Shown here piece by piece: positions 22,111 to 33,512 of a stretch of DNA of 64,000 bases. The notes beneath the pieces were generated by a model, which ran no database searches, was not told where the DNA came from, and was given only the letters and a program-made list of their open reading frames with translations. Position numbers and translations under genes: made by a program. Position 1 is the first letter of the stretch; each line of letters begins with the position of its first letter. Origin of the DNA: Molossus alvarezi (lineage: Eukaryota > Chordata > Mammalia > Chiroptera > Molossidae); NCBI GenBank assembly GCA_037176705.1, contig CM073886.1, positions 9,012,501 to 9,076,500 on the forward strand. The letters run 5' to 3'.

Positions 22111-23062
22111 GATATCACTACCAAAGTTTTGCCAAGGACCTGTTCTTTTCAACAGCATCACCAACTGGAGCTCAGAGCTGGGAAGGTACACTCTCAAAAT
22201 CAGTTTCTCTGACTGCGTACTAGACTTCCTCAAGAATATTTCACCAGCGTCTCAACCTCAACAAATCCTAAACTGGACTCCTTCTCCTTTCCGCTGCTTC
22301 TAAAACATAAGAACACCAAAAAATTTAAAGTAAAAGGACAGAAAAATGTATACTCTGTGAACTAACCAAAAAGAGAGCTGGGATGGCTATATTAATATGA
22401 CACAAAATGGACTCTGAGGCAGAAAGCATTACTAGAGACAAAGAAGGTCACCACAAAATGAAAAAAGATTCAATTCCCAATAAGATACTACAATTTTAAA
22501 TGTTTGGGCATCTTAATAACAGAGACTCAGAACAGTTAAGGCAAAAATGATCAGAACTACAGAATAAACATGCAAAACCAGAACCATAGTGGGAGATTTT
22601 AACATATCCCTATCAATAATTAATAAAATGAATTAAAAATCAGTAAGGTTAGAAAAGATTTGTACAACAAAATGTTTAATCTGATGGACATGCATAAAAC
22701 ACTGCACACATCCAGAACAATTATGCAGATGGCCACATAGTAGGCCAGAAAGCAAGTCTTAACAAAAGTTAAAGGAGTGTTCTCATAGAGAATATGTTCT
22801 CTGACCACATGCAATAAAGTTGGAAACCAGAAACAAAAAGATAACAGGAAAAACTCTGCTTAGAATTTAAGAAACACACTTCTAATCCATTATCAGAGAA
22901 GAATTATTCATGGAAATTTGAAAATAACAAAATATTATACATAAAAACTGGTAGGAGGTAATTTAAACAGTAGAGGGAAATTAACAGGATTTAATGTTTG
23001 TATTTTTTAAAAGGGGGAAGCGTGAGAGGCATCCATCAAGGAAACTATAAAAAGAATAGCAT

Positions 23063-23305
23063 GCCCTGGCCAGTTTGGATCAGTGGTTGGAACGTCGGCC
23101 TGTGGACCAAAAGATCATGAGTTCGATTCCCAGTCAAGGGCATGTATCTCGGTTGCAGGATTGATCCCCTGCCCCAGTGGGGGTTATGCAGGAGACCAAC
23201 CAGTCAATGTGAGATCGATATATCCCCGCCACTCCCTTTTTCCCTTCTACTCTATCTAGAAATCAATGGAAAATATCCTCAGGTGAGGATTAACAACAAC
23301 AAAAA
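23063..23305 (+). mobile_element. VES-type SINE inside old L1
   Basis: Head gccctggccagtttggatca, B box gagttcgattcccag, tail atatcctcaggtgaggatta then (aac)n. L1 sequence flanks both sides. Confidence 0.92.
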
Positions 23306-23513
23306 ACAACAGCAAATTAAATCCAAAGAAAGTAAATGATAAAGAACAAAAACTAATAAATAAAAAATAAATGCATATCTGAAATCAACAAAACAAAAAT
23401 TATTCTTTAAAAAAATGTAATAAAAGAGACAAACCTCTGATAAGATTTTCCGAGAGAGAACTGACAAATAAACAACATTTGGAATGAAAAAGGGAAACTA
23501 ATTGCAGATATAT

Positions 23514-23776
23514 GTTTTTTGTTTTGTTTTGTTTTTTATCCTCACCCAAGGACATTTTTCCATTTTTTGTTCGGATAGAGTGGGAGGGAAAGAGAGGAAG
23601 AGAGAGAGAGAGAAACATCAACGTGAAAGGGACACATCGAGTGGCTGCCTCCCACACGACCCAACCAGGGCCGGGGACAAACTGTAACCAAGGTACGTGC
23701 CTTTAGCAGGAACCGAACCCGGGTCTCTCTGTACTGTAGGCCAATGCTCTAACCACTGAGCCAAACCGGCCAGGGC
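23514..23776 (-). mobile_element. VES-type SINE inside old L1
   Basis: Begins with a T-rich tail (gttttgttttg), then atcctcacccaaggac, gagagagagag, and ends with gagccaaaccggccagggc. Full length, minus strand. Confidence 0.94.
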
Positions 23777-23891
23777 TACAAACATTTTTAATAGTATAAA
23801 CAACTTACAACAATCTGAAGTTTTAAAAATGTGCAAAGTCATAAAAAAATTCATTAGAAATTTACTAAAGAATTATTTGAAAACCTAAAAA

Positions 23892-23980
23892 GCCCTGGCC
23901 AGTTTGGCTCAGCAGTTGGAGCGTCGGCCTGCAGATCAGAGTCCCAGGTTCGGTTTCCGCTAGGGGCACATACCAAAAAA
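23892..23980 (+). mobile_element. Head-only SINE: tRNA-like domain with short A-tail
   Basis: Only the tRNA-derived first 83 bases are present (gccctggccagtttgg to ctaggggcacatacc, ending at 23974), followed by aaaaaa. The CT-rich middle and tail are missing. The 13-bp flank gaaaacctaaaaa is exact at 23879-23891 and 23981-23993, so this is a complete insertion of a short RNA and not a deletion product. Confidence 0.92.
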
Positions 23981-24618
23981 GAAAACCTAAAAAATTTTAT
24001 AACCACTGAAGACATTTTATGGGAAATCTATGGTCCAATACAGAAAACTTCAGTTCCCAAAGGATTTATCCAGAAGTCCTACAAAACATTCCAGGAACAA
24101 ATAATTTCAAATGTTACACAAACTATCCCACAGCCAGAAAAAGAGCAACCCTCCCCAAATCATCTGATCAGGCGAACTTAAGTTGGGCATTAAATCCTGA
24201 CAAAGTCTTCAAAAGAAAGAAAAATAAAAGGCTGGCATCTTTCAGGAATATAGTTGCTATCGTCCTTTCTAATCAAACTGTTAACAAACCACATCTAGCC
24301 ATGTAAAAAGGGTGATACATCGTGACTAAGTGGGTTTACCCTATCAATGGTTAACATTTGAAAATCAGTCAAATGTTATATACCAATATCTCAATAAAGC
24401 TGGGAGTGGGGGGCAGAATCAATCAATGTGAGTCAGCCTATTAACAAAATAAAGAAAAAAAGGCATACAATCAACTTATAGTGATAAAATTCAACATTTA
24501 TTCATACTAAAAACTCTTAAACTTGGAATAGAAGGAAATTCCTTTATTCACTAAATGACATCTGCAAACATACTTAAGGACAAAAATGTTGAAATCAATC
24601 ACTTTAAAATCCAAATTA

Positions 24619-24838
24619 GGCCCTGGCCAGGTAGCTCAATTGGTTAGAGCATCATCCTGATATGCCAAGGTTTCAGGTTGAATCCTCTGTCAGGGCACAG
24701 GGCACAGAGCACATACAGTAATCAACCAATGAATGCATAAATAAGTGGAATGACAAACCAATGTTTCTCTCTCAATGTTTCCCTCTCTCTCTCTCTACCT
24801 CTCTCTAAAATCAATAAATTAAAAAAATAAATAAATCC
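24619..24838 (+). mobile_element. VES-type SINE (first of a tandem pair)
   Basis: Head gccctggccaggtagctcaa, B box ggttgaatcctctg, a short duplicated gggcacagggcacag block, CT-rich middle and A-rich tail. Left flank aaaatccaaatta at 24606-24618 is matched only after the next SINE. Confidence 0.9.
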
Positions 24839-24840
24839 AG

Positions 24841-25069
24841 CCCTGGCCAGGTGGCTCAATTAATTGGAGCATCTTCCCATGCACCAAAAGGCTGTGGGTT
24901 TGATTCCTGGTCAGGACACAGGTTGCAGGTTCCATCCTCAGTCCAGGCACACGCATGAGGGAACTGATCAACATTTCGAATCCCTCATATCGATGTTTCT
25001 CTCCACCCCTTCCTCTCTCTCTCTCAAATCAATAAAAACATATCCTCAGGTGAGGATTAAAAGAAAATG
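24841..25069 (+). mobile_element. VES-type SINE (second of a tandem pair)
   Basis: Starts gccctggccaggtggctcaa right behind the A-tail of the previous element and ends atatcctcaggtgaggatta plus A-rich tail. The right flank aaatccaaatta at 25070-25081 repeats 24607-24618. Confidence 0.92.
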
Positions 25070-25985
25070 AAATCCAAATTAATCCAATGCAACTAAATTA
25101 ACACAATTTCAGTCAAATTCCCAACAGGCTTCATGTGTCTGTATGTGCTCTGACAAGATGATTCTAAAATTTACATGGAAAACATAAAGGTAAAATGGCA
25201 AAGACATTCTTGGATAAGATAATGGGAGAGGACTTGTCCTACTACGTACCAAGTAACTATAAAGCTAGAGTAATGAATAAATGTGATAATGGTATAGAAA
25301 TAGACAAATAAGATCAATGAAACAGAATAAAGGACTCAGAACTAGAAATGTATATATGTATGAATATTTGACATGTTGGAGAAATGGAATGCCAGTTTCA
25401 AAGCAAACTTTTCAATAAAAGGTGCCAAAACAACTGATTAACCATACGTGGGAGAAAAAAAAAACTAGACCCTTACCTCACACTATGCACAAAAATCTAT
25501 TGCTAAAGATTAAGATCCTAAGAAAGGAAACACTATCAAACTTCGGGAAGACAACATAGGAGAATATCTTTATGACCCCAAAGTAAGGAAGGATTTCTTT
25601 AAAAGATTCAAAAAGTACAGACCATAAAGGAATATAATGCTATATTCAACCTTGTTAAAATTAAAGTCCTCTATTCACCAAAAACACCAGTGTGTGAGAA
25701 AGAGAAAGAGAAGACAAACTAAAAACCTAAAACTAGAAGGTATTTGAAACACATTTAAGCCACAAAAGATCTGTATTCAGAACATGTAAAGAGTGCATAC
25801 AAATAAGGGGAAGACAACTGTAAGATAAAAATAAGCAATAGAAATTTTACAAAGAGGATGCACAAATGATTAATAAATACATAAACAGATGCTCAACATC
25901 AATGTCACTAGGCAAATGAGTATAAAACCAGTGATCAATGTCTTAACCATCACCATATAAGTAAAAATCCTTAAAGAATGGCTGA

Positions 25986-26224
25986 GCCCTGGCCGGTTTG
26001 GCTCAGCGGTTAGAGTGTCGGCCTGCGGACCAGAGAGTCCCGGGTTCGGTTCCTGCTAGGGGCACGTACCTTGGTTGCAATTGGTCCCCAACCCCGGTTA
26101 GGGTCGTGTGGGTGGCAACCACTTGATGTGTCTCTCTCACGTCGATGTTTCTCACGTTGATGTTTCTCTCTCTCTCTTCCTCCCTCTCTCTCTCCCACTC
26201 TATCTAAAGTTAAAAAAAAAAAAA
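25986..26224 (+). mobile_element. VES-type SINE, young
   Basis: CpG-rich head (gtcggcctgcggaccagaga, cgggttcggttcctgc). The block tcacgtcgatgtttc is duplicated in tandem at 26138-26167. Flank aatggctga is exact at 25977-25985 and 26225-26233. Confidence 0.96.
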
Positions 26225-26874
26225 AATGGCTGAGACTGAAACTTTCATCCACCACTGATAGAGTACAAACTCATAACCACTTCAGACAACTTGATATTAC
26301 TGGCTCTTTTGGATAACCTTAGAAATCTACTATTAGATATATACCTTACAGAAACTTTGCCACATTTGTCCCAGGAAATACGTTTATAAAAGCACCATTT
26401 TAATAGCAAAATCAGGCAAGAGTATAAATGACAATCAACTGAAGAACGCCTACATCAAACAGGTATAAATCATACCATGGAATGCAAAGCAATGAAGATG
26501 AAGTAGAGCTACTCACGTCAACATGGATGCATCTAATATGCATGTTATATGCAAAAGTCAAGTCACACAAAACATATATTAGGATCCCATTTATATAAAA
26601 TTCAAAACCTAGCAAAACCATGCACTACTTTCATTAGAGATCTATCAACAGTAAAAACTACAAAGGAAAACAAGAGAATGAGTAACAATATTCGGGGCAG
26701 TGGTTATATTTGGTGAGGGGAGTAAAAGATTCAGTGGGGGCTTTAAGGATATAAAAATGTTCTATTTCTTAAGTTGGTGGTGTTTATTTAATTTTCATTC
26801 TTCAAACTTACACTTTTACACATTTTTATAGGTACGTTACATATCTTAATAGAGAAGAAAATTATGTAAATATG

Positions 26875-27124
26875 TTAAGTAATAGTCAAAATAAATGTTA
26901 ATAAGAAGGAAGTACAGAATGGTATAGAATGCTATAATTTGGGGAAAGAGGGAGGAAAAAGGGGGTAAAGAGATACAGACAAGCTTGTTTATGCAGAGAA
27001 ATCAGTGGTCTCTATGAAGACGGACTGAGTAGGGAGGTTAACCATGGGGACATGTACTGCCTATCCAAATAATTTTAAAATAGAAATGTCTGTGAAATAG
27101 GCAAATCTCAATCATAACCATCTG
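26875..27124. other. NSMCE1 intron 1, A-rich sequence
   Basis: Possibly the last part of the old L1 3' UTR (ggggaaagagggaggaaaaa). No other feature seen. Confidence 0.3.
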
Positions 27125-27265
27125 GGCCACAGTGTTAGTGATTCTCGTGCACGGTCTCATTTACTCCTCACCAGAACCTTACCAGGAAAGCATTACTGAT
27201 TCCATTTACAGAAGAGGAAACTGAGGCTGAGAGGGCACAAGGTGACGCACACTGTTAGGGATGGA
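27125..27265 (-). repeat. MIR SINE relic
   Basis: Plus strand: gtctcatttactcctcacca, ttccatttacagaagaggaa, actgaggctgagagggcaca, the MIR reverse complement. Confidence 0.8.
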
Positions 27266-27413
27266 AATGGGGGTGCGGATACAAAAGCATAGTTCAGGAA
27301 CTGGGGCACCCCCAGTCAGTAAGAAATCGGAGTAAACAATAAAATTATGATCCCAGCTCCTTATCTGCAATTCTCAAATATTTTTTTTCTGAAAACCAAA
27401 TCTCTTAAGTTTG

Positions 27414-27479
27414 AAAACTTGGTCTGATCTAAGGTTATATGCAACAGTCAAGTCACACAAAACTTGGTCTGATCTGAGG
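27414..27479. other. Short direct repeat enclosing a filler copied from 0.9 kb away
   Basis: aaaacttggtctgatctaagg (21 bp, 27414-27434) is repeated with one change at 27459-27479. The 24 bp between them match 26545-26568 with one change; counting shared edges the match is about 30 bp. This is the structure left by a templated repair event or a very short retro-insertion. Confidence 0.8.
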
Positions 27480-27839
27480 CTACTTACTGTTGTTCTTTAT
27501 CTTCTTTACTGTAAATATGCATATATTTAGCTGTGAACATATTTTATTACAAACGCTGCCCGGACCCCGCTGAATGTGACATCAAGAGTATGTGCACCAC
27601 ATCGCCTTCCGAAAGCCCGAGAAATCCGGAGTCTGAACACAGCTAGCCTCGGGGCTTTAAAATAAGGAGCTGTGTGTGGACTTGTACAAAGTTTCCCACA
27701 CAAAACAGGGGAGCACAAAGTACGGCGACAGTAACTGAGGGGTGCTCGGCGAAGGCCCATTTTACGTATTCAGTTCACATATATTGTGTATTTTGCTTTT
27801 CCACCTAAAATTACGATTTAAAAATGTCTCGCGTGTGAG
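27480..27839. other. Region flanking the NSMCE1 CpG island
   Basis: Rising CpG content, no repeat identified. The minus-strand 77-residue frame at 27527-27760 has no recognisable family and no supporting splice sites. Confidence 0.35.
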
Positions 27840-28480
27840 TGGGACTAGGTTCTGGTCTAGCTGCCTCTACCGTCCCTCGCTGGGCCTCAGTCTCCCCACC
27901 AGGAAATGAGAAGCCCCCGGGTCCCCGCATCGCCAGCGCCACATTCGGCACAGCACGCTGGACGACCCCCACCTCCCGTGTCCCCTCGCCTGTCTGGACT
28001 GCCCTCTCCCTTCCCCGTCAGCCTCGCGTGCGCGCAACCGAATTACCCTCCGCGGCACCGAAGCGCTGGTCACACAGCCGGCGGCGTTGGCAGAAAAGCA
28101 GCTTCGGCCCCTCCTTCCGGGCGGAGCGAATGCGGATGCGGCGCTCCCATTGGTGGTCGTGCCTATTCGTCCCGCCCATTAGGTGACGTACTTCCCGTTC
28201 TTCTGCCCACCCCGTTGCCATGGTGCCGTGGGATCTGCCCGTTAGGTCGGAACTTGCGCGCTTCCCGCGCTGCTCTGGGCACACTGGGGAAAGGGCATTC
28301 GCGTGTCGCCCCCCGCGTGTCGCTCAGCAGTGACAGACGAAGAGGAAGAGCAGGAGTGCTGCGTGACCCACCCCAGTGGCCGCGATTCCGCGGGCACAGG
28401 CCAGTGCGCTGCCCCGGCCGCAGTTTCCCCACCTGTAGAACTGGTAGAGTGAGCTCGAGGCCAAGAATGAGGGCCCTGTT
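27840..28480 (-). promoter_or_regulatory. NSMCE1: CpG island, probable NSMCE1 promoter and exon 1
   Basis: Dense CpG block about 7.2 kb upstream of the first coding exon. In minus orientation it contains a CRE-like tgacgta/tacgtcacc at 28181-28189, then a CCAAT box (ccaccaatggga, 28145-28156) and room for a TSS at about 28075-28110. A possible exon-1 donor, GAGG|GTAATT, lies at 28047/28046, but its +5 base is poor, so the exact junction is open. The island is TATA-less and could be bidirectional. Overlapping long frames (for example 226 codons at 27906-28586) are GC-rich chance frames. Confidence 0.72.
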
Positions 28481-28484
28481 GTCA

Positions 28485-28650
28485 TACGTCCCGGCTGGAA
28501 TCCTGGCTTTGCCATGTACTAGTTGCCAGATCTTGGGCAAGTCACTGAGCTGCTGTGAGCCTGTTTTATCCTTTAAATGGAGGTAATAGCCCCTACGTAA
28601 GTGTGCGTTTGTGAAGTTGACGAGAGAACACACATGGAAGTGCCGATTGA
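28485..28650 (+). repeat. MIR SINE relic
   Basis: cggctggaatcctggctttg, agatcttgggcaagtcactg, then gagcctgttttatcctttaa, in MIR plus order. Confidence 0.75.
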
Positions 28651-28874
28651 AAGTTAGCTGCTGTCCTACCTGGGGATTGCTATGAGAAGTAAATGTAATT
28701 ATTAACAGAAGTGAGTGGATGGACTGTTTTGAGTCTCCAGGCACGTGTTACAAAGGTTTGTATTCCAGTTCCTGGTCGAAGACCCGGAACGCAGTGCAGC
28801 AGGGAAACGGATGGCTAATTATGAAAGAGCAGAAAGTGCAAATATCTATCTCGGTGATGATTGCTTCAAATTCC

Positions 28875-28960
28875 TACTTGGCCAGTTACCACTCCTGTGA
28901 CGTTGAACAACTTCACAACCTCCCTGGACCTCAGTTTCTTCATCTGCTGAGTGGGGGAAA
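28875..28960 (+). repeat. MIR fragment
   Basis: ttaccactcctgtgacgttg, aacaacttcacaacctccct and ggacctcagtttcttcatct are the central MIR block. Confidence 0.65.
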
Positions 28961-28961
28961 G

Positions 28962-29215
28962 AGAATAGTATAGTGGTTAAAAGCTTGAGCGCTGGAGCTG
29001 GACCGTCTGGATTTGAATCCTTGTTCTTAGACTCAGTATCTCTGTGACCCAGGGCAAAGTACTGAAGTTGTCCTTCACAGTTTGCTCTTCTATAAAGCAG
29101 GGACAATAATAACACTTTGTTGATAGGATTGTTGTGAAGATTAAATGAGTTAGTATATGCTAACCACTTAGAAGAGTGTCTCACACATAGTGTGAGCTAC
29201 CATTACTAATCAAGT
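28962..29215 (+). repeat. MIR SINE, full length
   Basis: The whole consensus order is visible, from atagtatagtggttaaaagc through tctgtgacccagggcaaagt and gaagattaaatgagttagta to cacatagtgtgagctaccat. Third MIR in a row on the same strand. Confidence 0.9.
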
Positions 29216-30175
29216 ATTTATAAACTGCCTTTGGGGAACAGCCCTAAAGAGGACCATCTGTGTTTTGTTTGCCCTACACAATTTTGTATACATTTTAATT
29301 CATTATCAATATTTAAAGTTGAGGGATTTCACATAAAACTCTGGGGTGTCTGACAGCTCTTGAAAAATGGGGCAAGGTGGCAACAATAGGCCATACTTGT
29401 TCAGAGCTTAGGAGAAACTCCCCCTTTGTAATGAAACATGTGTTTTCCTGGTGTGTAGAGAAATAAAAACTGATGATTGTGAATAGAAAAAACTGGCAAC
29501 ACTCACATTTCAGGATCAAAGAGCCAAGAAGGTGGTAGAGAGAGAAGAAAGGGATTCAAGGCTGAGTGGTGTCAGAGACAAATAGATAAGAGAAAGTTTT
29601 GAGAAGCAGGATGTGATCAGGATTGTTGGTGCTCTGGGGAGATCAAAAAAGATAGGCCACACTTACCTAGAATTTAATGGTCAATAAGGGCCCGTAGAGA
29701 GGGGAAGAAGCTATGCCATCCTCCATGAGGAGTGCTGATTACATTTAGGAAGAATGGTGTTTGGGAAGGGGAGACTGGGGAGCAGTGGGAATAATCAACA
29801 GATAAAAGCAGGGGAGACAGAAGAGGATGGGGTCAAGGGCATATGGAGATGGGATTACTCTTACCCTAGAGAGGAAGAGAGACACTTCTGAAACAGGAGG
29901 AAAGGAGGTAGAAAAGACTAGATGAAGGCAAATGCCTGATGTTTTCTCCATAAAGTATCGAACTATCATTCTGCTGAATAAAGAAGTTGGGGAGATGCTG
30001 GGGGATTTGAGGGGGGTCAAAAAGTTTGAAACAGATGCCAAAGGAAATGCAAAAGTGAGGTTCCACCTAAGGCTGAAACCATAAATGTGTAGAAAGAACA
30101 CTTAGCTGATTTCCCCCACAATCTCCCATCTCTATTTCAAGGCCTCAGAGCAGAAACTCAGTGTAAATTCAACCT
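29216..30175. other. Intergenic unique sequence
   Basis: Purine-rich on the plus strand at 29520-29900 (gaggaagagaga-type). No repeat or gene recognised. Minus-strand frames at 29745-30101 look accidental, since they sit on a long polypyrimidine strand. Confidence 0.35.
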
Positions 30176-30187
30176 GGGATGGGTCTT

Positions 30188-32548
30188 TTTTTTTTTTCTG
30201 TTTTTATTTTATTTATTTATTTTTGTTACAGATGTTTCTCCTGTTTCCCCCACTGATTCCCGGCCCTGTCCCAAGCTTTGTTGTCCATGTCCATCATTCA
30301 TGCATACGTGCATATAAGTTCTGTGCTTTATCTCTCCCCCACCACCCCTTCTCCTGGGGATTGTCAGTCTGTACCCCACTTCCATGTCTCTGGGACTACC
30401 CCATTCCTCAGACTGTTATGTTCATTCTATTCCACAAATAAGTGAGATCATATGATACTTGTCTTTCTCTGTTTGGCTTGTTTCGCTTAGGATGACACTT
30501 TTCAGGTCCCTCCATGTCCTCTCAAAGGATAAGAGATCTTTCTTTCTTACAGCTGCATAGTACTCCATTGTGTATATGCACCACTGCTTTTTTATCCATT
30601 CATCTACTGATGGACTTTTGGGCTGTTTCCAGATCTTAGCTATTGTAAATAGTGCTGCTACAAACATAGGGGTACATATATTCTTTCTGACTGGTATTTC
30701 AGGCTTCTTAGGGTATATTCCTAGAAGTGGGATGACTGGGTCAAATGGAAGTTCAATTTTTAATTTTTTGAGGTAACACCATATTGTTTTCATAGTGGCT
30801 GCACTAGTCTGCATTCTCACCAGCAGTGTACTAGAGTCCCCTTTTCTCCACTCCCTCACCTACACTTAATTGTTTGATGATTTGTTGATGGCGGACATTC
30901 TAACAGGTGTGAGGTGATACCTCATTGTTGTTTTAATTTGCATCTCTCTTATGATTAGTGATGTTGAGCATTTTCTCATATGTCTCTTAGCCATTTGTAT
31001 GTCCTGTTTGAAGAGGTGTCTATTTAGTTCCTCTGACCATTTTTTAATTGGGTTCTTTGTCTTCCTTTTGTGGAGTTGTATGAGCACTCTCTATATATTG
31101 GAAATTAACCCCTTATCTGATATATCATTGGCAATTATGCTCTCCCATAGAGCGGGTTGCTTTTCCATTTTGATGATTGTATCTTTCACTGTGCAGAAGC
31201 TTTTGAGTTTGATGTAGTCCCATGTGTTCGTTTTCTCCTTTGTTTCTGTTGCCTTATGTGATGTATCAGTGAAAATTTTGCTTCGGATGATGTCTGAAAT
31301 TTTGTTGCCGACAGTTTCTGCTAGGATTTTTATGGATTCATGAGTCACATTTAAGCCTTTTATCCATCTTGAGTTTATTCTTGTGTATGGTGTAAGTTGA
31401 TGGTCTAGTTTCATTTTTTTGCATGTAGCTGTCCAATTTTCCCAACACCATTTATTAAAGAGGCTGTCTTTACTCCACTGTATGTATGCTCTTGCCCCCT
31501 TTGTCAAATATTAATTGAGCATATTGCCTTGGGTCCATTTCTGGGTTCTCTGTTCTGTTCCACTAGTCTATATACCTGTTCTTGTGCCAGTACCAGGCTG
31601 TTTTGATGCAGTGGCTTTGTAGTATAACCTGAAATCTGGTAATGTGATCTCTCCTACTTTGTTCTTCTTTTTCAAGATTGCTGTGGCTATTCGAGGTCTT
31701 TTTTGGTTCCATATGAAGTTTTGAAGTATTTGTTCTAGTTCTGTGAAGTATGTCGTTGGTATTTTGATGGGGATTACATCGAATCTATAGATTGCTTTTG
31801 GTAATATGGACATTTTAATGATGTTAATACTTCTAATCCATGAACAAGATATGTGCTTCCACTTTTTTGTATTTTCCTCTATTTCTTTTTTCAATGACCT
31901 GTAGTTTTCTGCAGATAGGTTCTTTATTTCTTTGGTTAAGTTTATGCCTGGGTATCTTAATTTTTTTGCCGCAATGGTAAATGGGATTGTCCTCTTAGTT
32001 TCTCTTTCTGTGAGTTTGTCATTGATGTATAAGAATGCCATCGATTTCTTGATGTTAATTCTGTATCCTGCTACTTTGCCAAATTCATTTATTAAGTCTA
32101 GTAGATTTTTGATGGAGTCTTTGGGGTTTTCTATGTATAGTATCATGTCATCTGCGAATAATGACAGTTTTACTTCCTCCTTTCCAATTTGGATCCCTTT
32201 TATTTTTTCTTTCTATCTGATTGCTGTGGCTAAGACTTCCAGTACTATGTTAAATAAGAGTGGCAAAAGTGGGCATCCTTTTTTTGTTCCTGTTCTTAAG
32301 GGAAATGCTTTTAGTTTTTGCCCATTTAGTATGATGTTGGCTGTAGGACTTTCACATATGGCCTTTATTATGTTGAGATATGATCCCTTTATTCCCACAT
32401 TGCTGAGCGTTTTTATCAGAAATGGATGCTGGATTTTGTCAAAGGCTTTTTCGGCATCTATTGATATGATCATGTGGTTTTTATTCTTCATTTTATTTAT
32501 GTGGTATATCACATTTATTGATTTGTGAATATTGTACCAACCTTGCAT
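30188..32548 (-). mobile_element. 5'-truncated young LINE-1 (L1 copy C)
   Basis: Begins at its T-rich 3' end, followed by the G-rich 3' UTR and ORF2 C-terminus, and stops within the reverse transcriptase at about the GMQGWYNI motif. Flanks gggatgggtctt (30176-30187) and gggataggtctt (32549-32560) form a 12-bp duplication with one change. Closely related to copies A and B. Truncation from the 5' end is the usual outcome of L1 insertion. Confidence 0.95.
30422..32548 (-). pseudogene. L1 ORF2 3' portion, frameshifted
   Basis: Minus-strand open blocks follow one another in the L1 ORF2 order: 32548-32213 (reverse transcriptase fingers and palm, with [14 protein letters not shown] kept), 32146-31568 (from the FADD box onward; the DNA at about 32145-32155 still encodes ADD), 31507-31091, 31087-30866 and 30859-30422 (C-terminal region, [20 protein letters not shown]). 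Frameshifts between blocks inactivate it. The catalytic boxes look better preserved than in copy A. Confidence 0.9.
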
Positions 32549-32560
32549 GGGATAGGTCTT

Positions 32561-33121
32561 GATTGGGCACATGCAGCTGTCTCTAGAAGGCAGAGTAACT
32601 GTACAGGGTTGTGGAAGTGTCCTTGAAGCGTTACATCATGGTATGAGCAGGAGGGGATAGAAAAGGGGGAAGTGTAGAGAAATGAGCGTGGAAGGTCACA
32701 GCAACCAGAGGTTTCAGAGAGGTGGGTTGGGTTCAGTAGGAGAAAGTAGTGAGTGAAGATTGAAACTGGCAATGATGGAGTAACCCACAACAGGGCAACT
32801 GTCCAACCTCAGCATGATTCCACCCTCAGAAGATAACCCATTCTCTAGGTGGCTCAGTCCAGACATTGGACTGTTCACTGCCATAAGACAATTCTGGCAG
32901 TCCAAATGTTCTTCTGAAAGTTGGCCCTAAAACGTACAAAAGTTATGTGGACATACTTTTTTGTACATAGAGAGGTGGCTGAGGCCTTGGCTAGAGAGGA
33001 AGCTTACTTAGGGCCAAATCATAGGCTAAGGGGCTCCATCTTTTGCCTGAAGACCATTGAAGCTCAGAGAGGAAGTGATGAGATCAGGTTCGTATTTTAG
33101 AAAAAGAACATCAACATCTCT
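32561..33121. other. Intergenic unique sequence
   Basis: No repeat or gene recognised. Confidence 0.35.
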
Positions 33122-33253
33122 GTTCTTTTCAAACATACCTGGAACATTTACAGAAATTGTTTTCTGGCCTCAAAGAAAACCTCAATAAATTCTGAAGAAT
33201 CTATAGATCACATTCGCAAACCACAATGAAGTAAAATCAAAAATCAACAACAA
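33122..33253 (+). mobile_element. Ancient L1 fragment (endonuclease end)
   Basis: aaagaaaacctcaataaatt, tatagatcacattcgcaaac and agtaaaatcaaaaatcaaca follow the old L1 ORF2 order just after the endonuclease. A SINE interrupts it at 33254. Confidence 0.6.
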
Positions 33254-33469
33254 GCCTGGCTGGTGTGGCTCAGTGAAGTGAGCATCATCCCATGGACTGA
33301 GAGGTCCCAGTTCAGTTCCCAGTTAGGGCGCATGCCCAGGTTGCGGGCTCAATACCCAGTGGGGGCGTGCAGGAGGCAGCTGATCAATGTTTCTCTCTCA
33401 CATTGATGTTTCTCGCTCTCCTTTCCTCTCTCTCTAAAAAGTCAAATTATATATATACATATTTTTTTT
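33254..33469 (+). mobile_element. VES-type SINE, older subfamily
   Basis: Head gcctggctggtgtggctcag, cccaggttgcgggctcaata, CT-rich middle, tail with tatatatatac. Flank aaatcaacaacaa is exact at 33241-33253 and 33470-33482. Confidence 0.95.
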
Positions 33470-33482
33470 AAATCAACAACAA

Positions 33483-33512
33483 GCCCTGGCCAGTGTGGTT
33501 CAGTTAGTTGCT
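33483..33512 (+). mobile_element. SINE head stub
   Basis: Only gccctggccagtgtggttcagttagttg-like sequence (about 30 bases, A box) remains, starting directly after the right duplication of the previous SINE. Probably a deletion remnant. Confidence 0.65.

Larger units (their letters stand above)
22310..26870 (+). mobile_element. Old L1 (L1M-type), 5'-truncated, cut by seven SINE insertions
   Basis: Diverged ORF2 order can be followed in pieces: endonuclease end (agttggaaaccagaaacaaa at about 22820), linker (ataaaagagacaaacctctg at 23421), reverse transcriptase (gtgactaagtgggtttaccc at 24323), thumb (acaagatgattctaaaattt), C-terminal part (gggaagacaacataggagaa) and 3' UTR (ggcagtggttatatttggtg at 26697). 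Stops are frequent, so nothing is coding. SINEs sit at 23063, 23514, 23892, 24619, 24841 and 25986, and the element lies in NSMCE1 intron 1. Confidence 0.85.

Noticed and set aside
27906..28586. 226-codon plus-strand frame in the CpG island
   Set aside because: GC-rich chance frame overlapping equally long minus-strand frames, running into MIR sequence at 28485-28586, with no domain.
29745..30101. 118-codon minus-strand frame rich in Phe, Ser, Leu
   Set aside because: Reads a polypyrimidine strand; no splice sites or homology that I can recognise.
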